A stretch of 64,000 nt of DNA from Haloterrigena gelatinilytica (lineage in GTDB: Archaea; Halobacteriota; Halobacteria; Halobacteriales; Natrialbaceae). Position 1 is the first letter of the stretch. Every line of letters begins with the position of its first letter. A program made the translations under genes and the position numbers. A model generated the notes under the pieces. The model was not told the origin of the DNA, did no database searches, and saw only the letters and a list, made by a program, of their open reading frames with translations. This document shows, piece by piece, positions 52,666 through 61,639 of this stretch. The DNA lies in assembly GCF_013342145.1 (NCBI RefSeq), contig NZ_JABUQZ010000001.1, positions 2,666,001-2,730,000 on the forward strand, given 5' to 3'.

Positions 52666-52914
52666 ATGTACGCGCACAATCCCGAGCGCGACGCGATCTG
52701 GAACGACGCCCTCGAGTGGATGATCTGTCGGGGACTCCCGCTCCGTCCCCGCGAGATCGAGGGCTACGATCCGGGGCTCGTCCGGGACGTGCTGGAAACG
52801 ATGGTCCTCGAGGGCTGGGTCGCCTACGACGACCGCGGGGACTTCTTCGAGCCCGGACCTCGAGTCGAGCGGTTCGACGCCGGCGTGGAGTCCGCTCGTC
52901 GACCCACCTGGTAA
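52666..52914 (+). CDS. Small conserved haloarchaeal protein
   Basis: An 82-residue protein (MYAHNPERDAIWNDALEWMI, LRPREIEGYDPGLVRDVLET, EGWVAYDDRGDFFEPGPRV). The helix-turn arrangement could be a minimal winged helix, but no diagnostic motif is present. It is an independent gene between divergent and co-oriented neighbours. Confidence 0.6.
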   Translation: MYAHNPERDAIWNDALEWMICRGLPLRPREIEGYDPGLVRDVLETMVLEGWVAYDDRGDFFEPGPRVERFDAGVESARRPTW

Positions 52915-53060
52915 CCCGACGGGCTGCGGAGCATCCGGACCCAGCGTCCGACTCGGACCGCCTTCCTCCTCGAGTCGACCCGTCGCCGTTCGACCTCGCG
53001 GACCCGACACACGCGAGTGTCGGCTCAGAACTTATCGGACGCGGAATACTTGCACGTGAT

Positions 53061-53417
53061 ATGAGTCCACAGCAGCGGACGCGACGACGGCTGTTGCAGG
53101 TAACGGGTGCGACGGCGGCGACGGCGCTAGTCGCCGGCTGTGGCGGCCCGGGCAGCGGTGGCGGCGAGGAGGACGACGAACCGGCCGCCGAAGAGGGAAC
53201 GGGGAACGGACAGGACCAGGACGAAGACGAGGGGCTCGTCAACGACAGCGACGGGGGCAATCCCGAAGTCGGCGAGGACGAGGACGGGAGCCCGACGAGA
53301 GAGGAAGACGGAGACGCCGGTAACGATAGCGGCGGCGAGGACGCCGGTAACGATAGCGGCGGCGAGGACGCCGGTAACGATAGCGGCGGCGAGGGCAACG
53401 ACAGCGAATCGGAGTGA
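53061..53417 (+). CDS. Small acidic lipoprotein with tandem repeats
   Basis: A 118-residue protein starting MSPQQRTRRRLLQVTGATAA with the lipobox VAGC. After the lipid Cys the chain is almost entirely low-complexity: Gly/Glu/Asp/Asn, with three copies of DAGNDSGGE near the end. It is anchored to the surface with a flexible acidic tail. Asn-Asp-Ser triplets could be N-glycosylation sites. No folded domain is visible. Confidence 0.65.
   Translation: MSPQQRTRRRLLQVTGATAATALVAGCGGPGSGGGEEDDEPAAEEGTGNGQDQDEDEGLVNDSDGGNPEVGEDEDGSPTREEDGDAGNDSGGEDAGNDSGGEDAGNDSGGEGNDSESE
53313..53393 (+). repeat. 27-base tandem repeat, three copies, in a lipoprotein gene
   Basis: gacgccggtaacgatagc plus the next nine bases repeat exactly at 53313, 53340 and 53367, encoding DAGNDSGGE three times. 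The copies are identical, so copy number probably varies by slippage. Confidence 0.85.
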
Positions 53418-53539
53418 CGTAACGGTCCGCAGCGTCGGCTCGAGACGCGGGATCCGAACTCGAGGAGCGGGGCAGCTACGGGTCCGCGGTCGCGCTATCG
53501 CGCCAATACCAATCCCTGCGCGGGTTCTATCGGGTCCGC

Positions 53540-54493
53540 ATGCGACGGCGGACGTATCTCGCGACGGCGACCGCGACGGGGGTCGCGCTGGCCGGCTGCG
53601 CGGAGTTGGGGTGGAACGGGTCGAACACGGAGCCCGACGAGCGGGCGACCGATACCCCGCCGCCGCTCGAGGGACGACGAAACCGGAACGATCGACGGCT
53701 TTTCCGACTTCGGCGCGTGGTCGGCGGTCGCCGGACGGGCGTCGCTGGTCGACGACGCGTCCGTCGGCGAACGGTCTCTTCTCCTCGAGGCCGACGCCGA
53801 ACGCGAACTCCGGCTTGACGATTTGTACCTCGTCTCCCGGCCCGACGAGGGACTGGCTCCCTCCAGTTCGACGGCGGCGACGAGTCGATCCACGACGAGG
53901 CGCTTCCGCTGCTCGAGGAGTACGGCTACTCGGCGACGGCGTTCGTGCCGACGGATCCGATCCGCGCGTCGGCCGGCCACGACGGGGATCGGCTGACGGA
54001 ATCGCAACTCGAAACGCTCGCCGACGCCGGCTGGACGATCGGCAGCGACACGGCCAACGGGCGGCTGCTTCCGGACCTCGACCCCGACGAACGGGCCGCC
54101 CAGCTGACCGACGCGCGGGAGTGGCTCGAGAACGAGGGACACGGGGACGGCGCCCGGTTCGTCTCCTATCCGGCCGGACGGTACGACGCCGCCTCGCTCG
54201 ACCTCGTCGACGAGACCTACGACCTCGGGTTCGCCGCGGGCCAGCCGGTTCAGGGCCGCGTCGTCGATGCGGCTCGCTACCCGCGCGCCGTCGACCCCGA
54301 GGCCCCCGAAGCACTGCTCGAGCGAACGGCCGATCTGGGCGGGATCACCGTGCTTTGTTACCACGGACTCGCGGGCGACGCGGTCGACCGCTTCGAGGAA
54401 ACGATGACGTACCTCGACGCGCTCGTCGCCGAGGGCGACCTCGAGGTCGCGGGACCGGAGACGCTCGCGTCCGAGTACGCCGAGACCGAGTAG
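53540..54493 (+). pseudogene. Polysaccharide deacetylase lipoprotein, disrupted
   Basis: The N-terminal lipoprotein signal (LAGC) is in frame to about 53670. The reading then continues in another frame from about 53679 (ETGTIDGFSDFGAWSAVAGR to LDDLYLVSRPDEGL). It returns to the first frame at about 53864 with FDGGDESIHDEALPLLEEYG and runs through the NodB-type C-terminal domain (DAGWTIGSD, FVSYPAGRYD, TVLCYHGL). The middle sugar-binding region is much shortened, and the catalytic FDDG is FDGG. Two frame changes and the loss make a broken gene more likely than an error. Confidence 0.75.
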
Positions 54494-54592
54494 GTTCGGA
54501 ACGCCGGTCGCCGGTCGGATCGCCGCGGCCGTCCGACGGCCGAACCGAGCGGAGACGCAACTGGTATCGGGCTTCGGTCCCTCTCACGACTG

Positions 54593-55324
54593 ATGACCGA
54601 GGGACTCGAGACGGACGTCGAGGGGATGGCGGACGTCGCCCAGCGACGCGACGAACTGGCGGCCCGCGTTCGGACCCACGCCGGCGAAATCGCGCGGGAA
54701 CTCGCCGTCTTTCAGGGCGGCGACTACGGCCAACAGGCGTTCCAGACCGACGCCGGAACCTGGACGATCAAGTACGAGGCCGGGGACGTCCAGTACCTCC
54801 GGTTCGAGCCGAAATCGGGCGAGGAGACCTACGTCGTCTCGAGTAAACAGCCGCCCGAACCCGAGGCGCTCGAGACGGCGATGGCCGACTACGGGGCGTT
54901 CGTCGCCGCGTACAACGAGTACGTCCGCTCCTTCGAGGGACTGCTCGCGGACGTTCCGGACGAGTTCCCCGTGATCGAATCGACGGCCGAGTTGGTCGCC
55001 GAACGCGATCGGATTCTCGAGCGGATCCGCGACGTCGGGAACGCGATGGCGAGCGAACTCCACCGCTACGAGGGCGAGTACGGCACCTACGCGACGACGG
55101 TATCGGGCAGTCGCTGGGAGCTCAAGTTCGACGGCGACACCGCGAGCTACCTGAGAGTCGGCGGGTCGGACGGCGTCTACCTCATCTCGCAGTACGGCCC
55201 CCCGCCGGCGACCGAGGTCCGTCGGCTCGCCGACGACGTGGCCGCGTTCGTCGAGTCGTTCAACGAACACGTCGAGGACCTCGAGGCGGATCTCTCGACG
55301 GTGTCGCTGAGCGGAGATCGGTAA
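54593..55324 (+). CDS. Haloarchaeal protein with two repeated profilin-like domains
   Basis: A 243-residue protein formed by an internal duplication. Repeat 1 (residues about 15-115) has RRDELAARVRTHAGEIAREL, GTWTIKYEAGDVQYLRFEP and YGAFVAAYNEYVRSFEGLL. Repeat 2 (about 124-230) has ERDRILERIRDVGNAMASEL, SRWELKFDGDTASYLRVGG and VAAFVESFNEHVEDLEADL. No signal peptide or catalytic motif is seen; it is cytosolic and the function is unknown. Confidence 0.72.
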   Translation: MTEGLETDVEGMADVAQRRDELAARVRTHAGEIARELAVFQGGDYGQQAFQTDAGTWTIKYEAGDVQYLRFEPKSGEETYVVSSKQPPEPEALETAMADYGAFVAAYNEYVRSFEGLLADVPDEFPVIESTAELVAERDRILERIRDVGNAMASELHRYEGEYGTYATTVSGSRWELKFDGDTASYLRVGGSDGVYLISQYGPPPATEVRRLADDVAAFVESFNEHVEDLEADLSTVSLSGDR

Positions 55325-55478
55325 GCGATCTGCTGTTCGGTTCCGCTACTTCGCTGTAGGCGCTGCTTTCGCTCGTTACGAGCCGTCTACACCGATCCGC
55401 CTCGAGTAAACGAGACGACAATCAGGTAAACTGACTGCGCTGTTTTTGCCCGTTTCGCGCCCCCCTTATCGACGTAGT

Positions 55479-56693
55479 ATGACACTATCACGACGTTCGA
55501 CGATCAAGGCGATCGGTGTCGTCGGTACCGGATCGGCAATCACAGGAACCGCTTTGGCCATCAACGAACACGAAGACGACGAACGGGAGGCCGACGAAAC
55601 GACGGCCGACGACGAGGAGCTCGGCGCGATCCGCGTCGGCCACTTCTCGCCGGACGCCCCGAACGTCGACGTCTACGTCGACGATCAGCAGATCCTCTCG
55701 GACGTCGGCTACGGGGACCTCACGCCGTATCTCGAGATCGTTCCGGGCACGTACTCGATCGCGATCACGGCCGCCGGTGACGACCAGCCCGTCTACGAGG
55801 GCACCATCGCCGTCGACTCGGAGTTCTACACGGCCGCCGCTCTCGGCGAACTCGAGGGCGAGTCCGCCGGCGCCGCGGGAGACGACATGGACGTCTCCGC
55901 GTACGACGCAGCCACCGACACCGCCGGAAACGAGTCGGAGAACGTCTCGGACGGCGGCAGCGCGCTCGCCAACGAGACGGACGGGACCGGCGAGATGGGC
56001 GATATCGAGAGCGAGACCGACGCGGGCACGTTCGACGTCCTGCTGCTCGTCGATTCCCCGTCGGACGACGTCGAAGCGGGGACGGCTCCGCTCCGAGTCG
56101 TGCACGCGGTGCCGGACGCCCCGGCGATCGACGTCGCCGAGGGAGAGACCGGTGCGCTGATCTTCGAAGACGTCGCCTTCACCGAGCCGTCCGGCTACGT
56201 GCCGGTGGAGCCCGGGAGCCAGACGCTCGAGCTCTTCCCGGCCGGCGAGAGCGCCGGGATGGGCGAGGAGACGTCTGCCAACGGCAACGAGAGCGCCAGC
56301 GGTAACGAGACCGACGACGAGACCGTCGGCGAGGTCGACGTCATCTCCCAGCCCGACCCCGTCGTCAGCGTCGAACTCGACCTCGAGGCGGACACGGCGT
56401 ACACGGCCTTCGCCATCGGCTACCTCGCGGAGCTGGACGACGAGACGGTAACGGCCGAGCAAGCGGCGTCGATGACCGACGAGACGGACGACGAGGACCG
56501 CTCGTTCAGCGTGCTCGCCGCCGTCGACGGCGAACCGGGCAGCGAGACGGCGACCGACGACTCGAGCGGCGAAAACGAGAGCGTGACGGCCGACGACGCG
56601 ACGGAAGCGACCGACGACGAACTGACGGCCGACGACGCGTTAAACGAGACGGGCGAAGAGACCGAGAACGAGTCGACGACGGCCGACTACTGA
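55479..56693 (+). CDS. Secreted DUF4397 double-domain protein
   Basis: A 404-residue protein. It has a Tat-like start (LSRRSTIKAIGVVGTGSAIT). Two DUF4397 beta-sandwich domains follow: AIRVGHFSPDAPNVDVYVDD with YLEIVPGTYSIAIT, then LRVVHAVPDAPAIDVAEGE with YVPVEPGSQTLELF. They are separated and followed by acidic Asn/Glu/Thr-rich linkers with NES/NET sequons. It is likely a surface-exposed glycoprotein of unknown function. Confidence 0.82.
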   Translation: MTLSRRSTIKAIGVVGTGSAITGTALAINEHEDDEREADETTADDEELGAIRVGHFSPDAPNVDVYVDDQQILSDVGYGDLTPYLEIVPGTYSIAITAAGDDQPVYEGTIAVDSEFYTAAALGELEGESAGAAGDDMDVSAYDAATDTAGNESENVSDGGSALANETDGTGEMGDIESETDAGTFDVLLLVDSPSDDVEAGTAPLRVVHAVPDAPAIDVAEGETGALIFEDVAFTEPSGYVPVEPGSQTLELFPAGESAGMGEETSANGNESASGNETDDETVGEVDVISQPDPVVSVELDLEADTAYTAFAIGYLAELDDETVTAEQAASMTDETDDEDRSFSVLAAVDGEPGSETATDDSSGENESVTADDATEATDDELTADDALNETGEETENESTTADY

Positions 56694-56900
56694 GGTTCGG
56701 ACGCCGCTACCGGTCGTTCGATCCGTTTTTATCGGGGCTTTCGAGGGTCCTCGGATAGCGGCTCGTCTCGGTCGTCTCGATCGACCGCTGCACCCGGAAA
56801 CGCGTCGCCGACCGGTCGTTCGTGACCGGTTTCCAGCAGATGCCGTTTTGTCCGTGCCGCTCCTATAGACGGTGTTGCGTCACTGACGCTTCGGACGATC

Positions 56901-57140
56901 ATGGACGAGCTACCCGACCCACGGACGGAATCCGACACGGCCGGCGCGCGGACGACCGATACCGACGACCCTCGAGACGGTCCCGAACGGGACGTCCGCC
57001 TCGAGGCGGTCGTCGTCCGCTACAGCGCCGACAGCGATCGCTGTACGCTCGTGCCGCGGGACGGACCACCTGAGGCGATGCTGACGGCGTGGCTCAGCGC
57101 GGATCTGGAGACGGTCGTCGACCTCGAGGACGCTCGGTAA
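56901..57140 (+). CDS. Small haloarchaeal protein (DUF7511-like), copy B
   Basis: A 79-residue protein. A disordered acidic N-terminus is followed by VRLEAVVVRYSADSDRCTLV, then PRDGPPEAMLTAWLSADLET and VVDLEDAR. This is the same core as the 63-residue protein at 44268, with longer spacing before the conserved Cys. The function is unknown. Confidence 0.75.
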   Translation: MDELPDPRTESDTAGARTTDTDDPRDGPERDVRLEAVVVRYSADSDRCTLVPRDGPPEAMLTAWLSADLETVVDLEDAR

Positions 57141-57243
57141 CGGAGACAACGACGGCGAACCGGGTGCGACGGCTACTCGGTGACGGTCGATCCGCTACGG
57201 ACGGCCGCGACGGCGTGTCGAGATGAAAGGCGCTCAGGAGCGG

Positions 57244-57519
57244 TTAGACGTCGACGTACTGGTCGACCCACTCCTGGCGACGCCGGAGGGCTCGTCGCCC
57301 CTTCGGCGTCAGCGCGTAGTAGTTCGTTCGCCGGTCGAGTTGCCCCTTCTCGACGAGTTCCTTCTCGACGAGCGTGTCGAGGTTGGGATACAGCCGGCCG
57401 TGGGTGACCGGCTGATCGATGTATGTGTTGATGTCGTCGAGTATCTCCTGACCGGACGGCCGATCCTTCCCTGCGATCACGTACAGCAAGTCACGTTGGA
57501 AGCCAGTTAGCTGATCCAT
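57244..57519 (-). CDS. PadR-family transcriptional regulator
   Basis: A 91-residue winged helix of the PadR type: TGFQRDLLYVIAGKDRPSGQ, EILDDINTYIDQPVTHGRLY (recognition helix), PNLDTLVEKELVEKGQLDRR (the PadR wing) and YYALTPKGRRALRRR. It lacks the C-terminal dimer helix bundle of PadR-s2 and is a small form. The targets are unknown. Confidence 0.9.
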   Translation of the reverse strand: MDQLTGFQRDLLYVIAGKDRPSGQEILDDINTYIDQPVTHGRLYPNLDTLVEKELVEKGQLDRRTNYYALTPKGRRALRRRQEWVDQYVDV

Positions 57520-57695
57520 GGATCACCCTCTGAGTGACGACCTTCTCTCATCTGTGACTTTGTTATAGAGCGGGTACGGACGGCCGTCACGGCGGAACGT
57601 CGGACATAGACACAGTAACGACCGCTATCATCGACCGGATTCGGTCCGCCTCCCGTGACGGGGCGTTTTTGAGAGCCACGGCCGTACGGCCCGGT

Positions 57696-58250
57696 ATGCC
57701 GACGGATCCACTCGCCTGGGAGACCCGCGATCGCCAAATAGCCTACACTTGTCCGGGCTTCGACGTCGTTAACGAACGCGTTCGACTGCCCGACGGCACC
57801 GAAACCGAGTTCGACTACCTCTCGGAACCCGCCAGCGTCTGCATCCTCCCGTTTACCCCCGACGGTGACGTCGTCTGCATCGAGGAGTGGCGCCAGGCCG
57901 TCGGCCGCGTCAACCGCGGGCTCCCCGTCGGCGGCACCGAACCCGACGACGACGACCTCGAGGCCGCCGCCCGGCGCGAACTGGCCGAGGAGACCGGCCA
58001 CGAGGCCGAGAGCCTCGAGCGACTGGTGACCGTCGAACCGGCCAACGGCATCGCCGACGCCGTCTTGCACGTCTTCGTCGCCCGCGGCTGTCGGCCGACC
58101 GCCGAACAGAAACTCGACCACAACGAGAGCATTCGGGTGGCACCGACGGCGTTCGAGGACCTGCTCGAGGCCGTCCGCGAGGGCGAGATCCGCGACGGCC
58201 GGACCGTTCTCGCCGTCTCCTACCACCGGCTGTTCGACGCGGAGGCGTAG
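57696..58250 (+). CDS. Nudix hydrolase (ADP-ribose pyrophosphatase type)
   Basis: A 184-residue Nudix protein. VCILPFTPDGDVVCIEEWRQ and AVGRVNRGLPVGGTEPDD lead into the Nudix box, with its GG at PVGGTE and the diagnostic ARRELAEETGHEAES (RE-x2-EE-x-G). This layout matches ADP-ribose/NDP-sugar pyrophosphatases. The extended N-terminus ETRDRQIAYTCPGFDVVNER is family-like. It probably clears nucleoside diphosphate derivatives in the cytoplasm. Confidence 0.9.
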   Translation: MPTDPLAWETRDRQIAYTCPGFDVVNERVRLPDGTETEFDYLSEPASVCILPFTPDGDVVCIEEWRQAVGRVNRGLPVGGTEPDDDDLEAAARRELAEETGHEAESLERLVTVEPANGIADAVLHVFVARGCRPTAEQKLDHNESIRVAPTAFEDLLEAVREGEIRDGRTVLAVSYHRLFDAEA

Positions 58251-58381
58251 CCTCGAGTACGGTCGATCGACGGCGACGGTCGCAAAAATGATCTGGGCCG
58301 GGTTGCCGATCGGTCGGCCGTCGCCGGCGATCGGACCGACCGCGCTCGCGTTCGAGTCGACTGCGTCGACGCTACTCCGTC

Positions 58382-59467
58382 CTACTCCGTCTCGTTCCCC
58401 TCGTTCCCGCTAACGGTTTCGTTCGCTTCGCTGCCCGCCTGCACGGCGGCCTCGAGGTCGGCCGCGTCCTCGAGGGTGACGGTGTCGGCGTTCATCGTCT
58501 CGATCGAGATCGCCGTCGCGGAGGCCTCGGAGACGGTTTCGCCGGTCTCGTTACCGGCCGTCTCGTCCTCCGACGCCGTCTCGTTCATCACCGAGTCGTT
58601 GTCCGCGCTCTGGTTGTCGCCCTCCTCGGTCTGGTTCCCGTCCGCGGTCGAGTCCGCCTCCTCGATGGTTTGGATCGACAGCGTATCGATCGAGACGGTT
58701 TCGACGTCGAACTGTTCGATGGTGAGTTCCTCGATCTCCTCGTCGGCCGACGCGTTGCCGGCGTCGCCCTCCGACTCGTCGTCGCCGCCGAAGATGTCAC
58801 CGATGAAGTCGCCGACCTGACTGAGGATCCCGCCGTCCTCCTCGGTTTCGATGGTATCGATCGTCATCTGCTGGACGTTCATCGTCTCGATGGTCAGGTT
58901 CTGGACGGCGACCGTCTCGGCGTCGTCGCTGATCACCGCGTCCCCGTCGGACGCGTTCTCACCGGTTTCGTTCCCGTCGGACGCGTTCTCGCCGGCGCTG
59001 CCCACCTGCTCGCCGTCGAACTGGAGGTCCGTCAGCGAGACGTTCTCGAGCGCGAGTCGCTCGAGTTCGACGTTGGTGATGTTCACGCCGCTCGCGGTGT
59101 CGTTCTCGTCCTCGCCCCCGGCGTCGGTCTCGTTCCCGCTCTCGTTTTCGCCCTCGTCGCTCCGTTCGACCGACTCGTTGAGTTGCTCGAGGTCCTCCTG
59201 TGCGGCGTCGAGCTGGTCGACGTTCAACTCCTCGATCGTCGCGTTCTCGACGGTCGCGTTCTCGAGTTCGAGCGTCGCGACCTGCACGTTCTCGAGTTCG
59301 AGCGTCGCGACCTGCACGTTCTCGAGTGTCGCCGCGGTGCCCGCATCGCTCGTGTCTCCGGCGTCGGCGTTCGTTCCCGTCGCGGCCCCCGCGAGGGCGG
59401 GACCCCCCGCGAGCGCGACCGCCACTGCGACGAACACCGCGCCGACCGAGTGCGCTCGTGAAGTCAT
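58382..59467 (-). CDS. Secreted acidic repeat protein, beta-helix-like (paralogue 1)
   Basis: A 361-residue secreted protein. The signal peptide (VFVAVAVALAGGPALAGA) is followed by stacked short repeats such as LENVQVATLELENVQVATLE and LENATVENATIEELNV. Further ones are VQNLTIETMNVQQMTIDTIE and LTIEQFDVETVSIDTLSIQ, with alternating branched and polar residues, as in right-handed beta-helices. Acidic low-complexity linkers rich in NES/NET sequons sit between them. It is probably a glycosylated surface protein. It shares the signal, repeat style and upstream flank with the paralogue at 59786. Confidence 0.75.
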   Translation of the reverse strand: MTSRAHSVGAVFVAVAVALAGGPALAGAATGTNADAGDTSDAGTAATLENVQVATLELENVQVATLELENATVENATIEELNVDQLDAAQEDLEQLNESVERSDEGENESGNETDAGGEDENDTASGVNITNVELERLALENVSLTDLQFDGEQVGSAGENASDGNETGENASDGDAVISDDAETVAVQNLTIETMNVQQMTIDTIETEEDGGILSQVGDFIGDIFGGDDESEGDAGNASADEEIEELTIEQFDVETVSIDTLSIQTIEEADSTADGNQTEEGDNQSADNDSVMNETASEDETAGNETGETVSEASATAISIETMNADTVTLEDAADLEAAVQAGSEANETVSGNEGNETE

Positions 59468-59785
59468 TGCGATCGGACGTACCAGTCGGGTCCGGCTAAA
59501 ACGGGGCGACCGTTACAGAATTCTCGCGGAGAAACGCCGCATTTGAACGCGACCAGCAGCCGCTAATCAGCCGTTCGTTCGCGGGTCGACCGGCGTCTCG
59601 TCCCGCACTCGAGCCGGTTGAGAACGGTAATCCGCGTCCATCGGCGACCGGACGTAGCGACGGCGCTCGCGGTTCGTTCGCCGTTGGCGACGGGCGGCGT
59701 CGCCGCTCGCGATCAGCAGCGGCCCGGAAAAAAGCGCAGTTGCAGGGTCGTCGGAACCGAATCGATCGCGTTGCGTTCGTTCCGA
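59468..59785. other. Intergenic region between the paired acidic genes
   Basis: About 320 bases. The first 70 (to about 59540) form the promoter side of paralogue 1, with the shared minus-strand block cgttttagccgg (about 59494-59505) also found upstream of paralogue 2. The rest lacks ORFs or repeats. Confidence 0.5.
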
Positions 59786-61288
59786 TCAGCCCAGCAGTCC
59801 GCCGTCGTCCTCGGAGTCGCTCTCGGATTCCGTGTCGTTGTCTTCCTCGGTCGCGTTGTCTTCCGTCTCGTTGGCTTCGCTCGCCGTCACGTTGTCTTCG
59901 GGCTCCTCGCTCCCGATCTCGTCGAGTTCGCTCGCGTCGCCGAACGTCAGCGTGTCGACGGTCGAGTTACCGATGGTAATCGAGGACGCGGAGAGGTTGG
60001 AGATGGTTTCACCCTCGCTCTCGTTGTCCATTTCCGTCTCGTTGTCTTCGGTCGCGTTGTCTTCGGTCTCGTTGTCGTCGAGACCGATGCCGTCATCTTC
60101 GTCGTCCTGGATCGCTGCGCCCGTCTCGGACGTGTTGTCCTCCTCGTCGTCGCCGAGGATACCGAGACCGTCGTCCTCGGACTCGTTGTCCTCGCTCTCG
60201 TTCATCGCCGAGTCGTTCTCGGACGCGTTCATCTCGCCGTCGGCTTCCTCGACGGAGGTGACGTTCATCGATTCGATCGTGATCTCCTCGACGTCGAAGT
60301 GTTCGATCGTGACGTTCTCGAACTCTTGCGTCGCGTTTTCGCTCTCGTTGTCCTCGGTTGCGTTGTCCTCGGTCTCGTTGTCTTCCTCGTCGAGGCCGAT
60401 GCCGTCGTCCTCGTCGTCCTGGATCGCCGCAGCGGTGTCGGTCTCGTTGTCTTCCTCGTCGGAGATGCCGAGACCGTCCTCGGACTCGTTGTCTTCCTCG
60501 TCGGAGATGCCGAGACCGTCCTCGGACTCGTTGTCCTCGCTCTCGTTCATCGCCGAGTCGTTCGCGGACGCGTTCATCCCGGCGTCTTCGCCGACGTTCA
60601 GCTCGTCGACGGTCAGCTCCCCGACGTCCATCGTCTCGATGGTCAGGTTCTGGATCGTGACCTCCTCGGTGCTTTCGTTGATCAGACTCTGACCGGCGGA
60701 TTCGTTTTCGGTCTCGTTATCTTCGGTCTCGTTGTCTTCGGTCTCGTTGTCGTCGAGACCGATGCCGTCGTCTTCGTCGTCCTGGACCGCCGCAGCGGTG
60801 TCGGACTCGTTATCTTCCTCGTCGGAGATGCCGAGACCGTCCTCGGACTCGTTGTCCTCGCTCTCGTTCATCGCCGAGTCGTTCTCCGACTCGTTCATCT
60901 CCTCGAACTCCTCGAGTTCGACGTCCTCGAGTTCGAGCTGTTCGAACTGGATGTCGGTGAGGTTCGCTTCGCCGGTCGCGTTACCGTCCTCGGAGGCGTT
61001 CGTCTGGTTTCCGTCCAGTTCCTCCTGCAGTGCCGACACGTTCGCGTCGAACTCCTCGACGTTCAGCTCCTCGATCGTCGCGTTCTCGACGGTGACGTTA
61101 TCGAGCTCGAGCGTCTCGACCTGCACGCTCTCGAGTGTCGCGCTCGACTCGCCAACGTCTCCGGCGTCGCCCATGTCTCCGGCGTCATCGTTCGCGCCCG
61201 ATGACGCACCGGCCAGGGCAGGACCCCCGGACAGTGCGACCATCAGTGCGACGAACGCGACGCCGAGCTTCTGTAGTCGTGAAACCAT
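59786..61288 (-). CDS. Secreted acidic repeat protein with three long modules (paralogue 2)
   Basis: A 500-residue protein. The signal peptide (ALMVALSGGPALAGA) precedes beta-helix-like stretches (VQVETLELDNVTVENATIEE, TIQNLTIETMDVGELTVDEL, ENVTIEHFDVEEITIESMN). Between them are three long acidic modules of about 65-80 residues. Each contains DSAMNESEDNESED, GLGISDEEDNE or GLGILGDDEEDN, and QDDEDDGIGLD followed by NET/EDN repeats. The middle module carries an internal duplication of SEDGLGISDEEDNE. It is probably surface-attached and glycosylated; the function is unknown. Confidence 0.75.
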   Translation of the reverse strand: MVSRLQKLGVAFVALMVALSGGPALAGASSGANDDAGDMGDAGDVGESSATLESVQVETLELDNVTVENATIEELNVEEFDANVSALQEELDGNQTNASEDGNATGEANLTDIQFEQLELEDVELEEFEEMNESENDSAMNESEDNESEDGLGISDEEDNESDTAAAVQDDEDDGIGLDDNETEDNETEDNETENESAGQSLINESTEEVTIQNLTIETMDVGELTVDELNVGEDAGMNASANDSAMNESEDNESEDGLGISDEEDNESEDGLGISDEEDNETDTAAAIQDDEDDGIGLDEEDNETEDNATEDNESENATQEFENVTIEHFDVEEITIESMNVTSVEEADGEMNASENDSAMNESEDNESEDDGLGILGDDEEDNTSETGAAIQDDEDDGIGLDDNETEDNATEDNETEMDNESEGETISNLSASSITIGNSTVDTLTFGDASELDEIGSEEPEDNVTASEANETEDNATEEDNDTESESDSEDDGGLLG

Positions 61289-61639
61289 TGCGATGGTTCC
61301 TACCACCGGTTTCCGGCTAAAACGAGGCGACTGTTTCGAGATTATCTCGGGGAAAAGCAGTGTTGGAACCGTGCAACGGTCCCTAATCTCGCGTTCACCT
61401 GTCTCGATCGATGACTGTCACGGGACCGGAGTAGAACGAGCCGAATCGGATGGTAATTGTCACCTCGGTGAGTATAATCGAACTTGTGCTTGCAGGCGAT
61501 GGCGGATTATATCAGACCGGACGGAACGAGACGTTTACCGACGCGTTCGGGGCGGACGTTTCCGAAACGGATAGTGTTCCGACAGCTGATCGGTCGCAAA
61601 CCTTCACTGACTTACGTCCGACGGCCGAAGGGGCGGTCG
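61289..61639. other. Intergenic region, divergent promoters of acidic paralogue 2 and tgtA
   Basis: About 350 bases. The shared block ccggctaaaacgaggcg (61313-61329) upstream of the minus-strand gene includes its TATA-like region. AT-rich patches ggattatatcagacc (about 61503-61517) precede tgtA. Otherwise there is nothing recognisable. Confidence 0.5.

Noticed and set aside
53313-53393. Short direct repeats considered as a CRISPR
   Set aside because: The three copies are contiguous with no spacers and lie in frame in a lipoprotein gene.
53540-54493. Programmed frameshifting in the deacetylase
   Set aside because: Two opposite frame changes, a missing middle domain and a lost metal-binding Asp point to decay instead.
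59618-61204. 528-residue plus-strand frame opposite the acidic repeat protein
   Set aside because: Its Val/Leu/Arg repeats are an artefact of antisense reading of Asp/Glu/Asn-rich codons.
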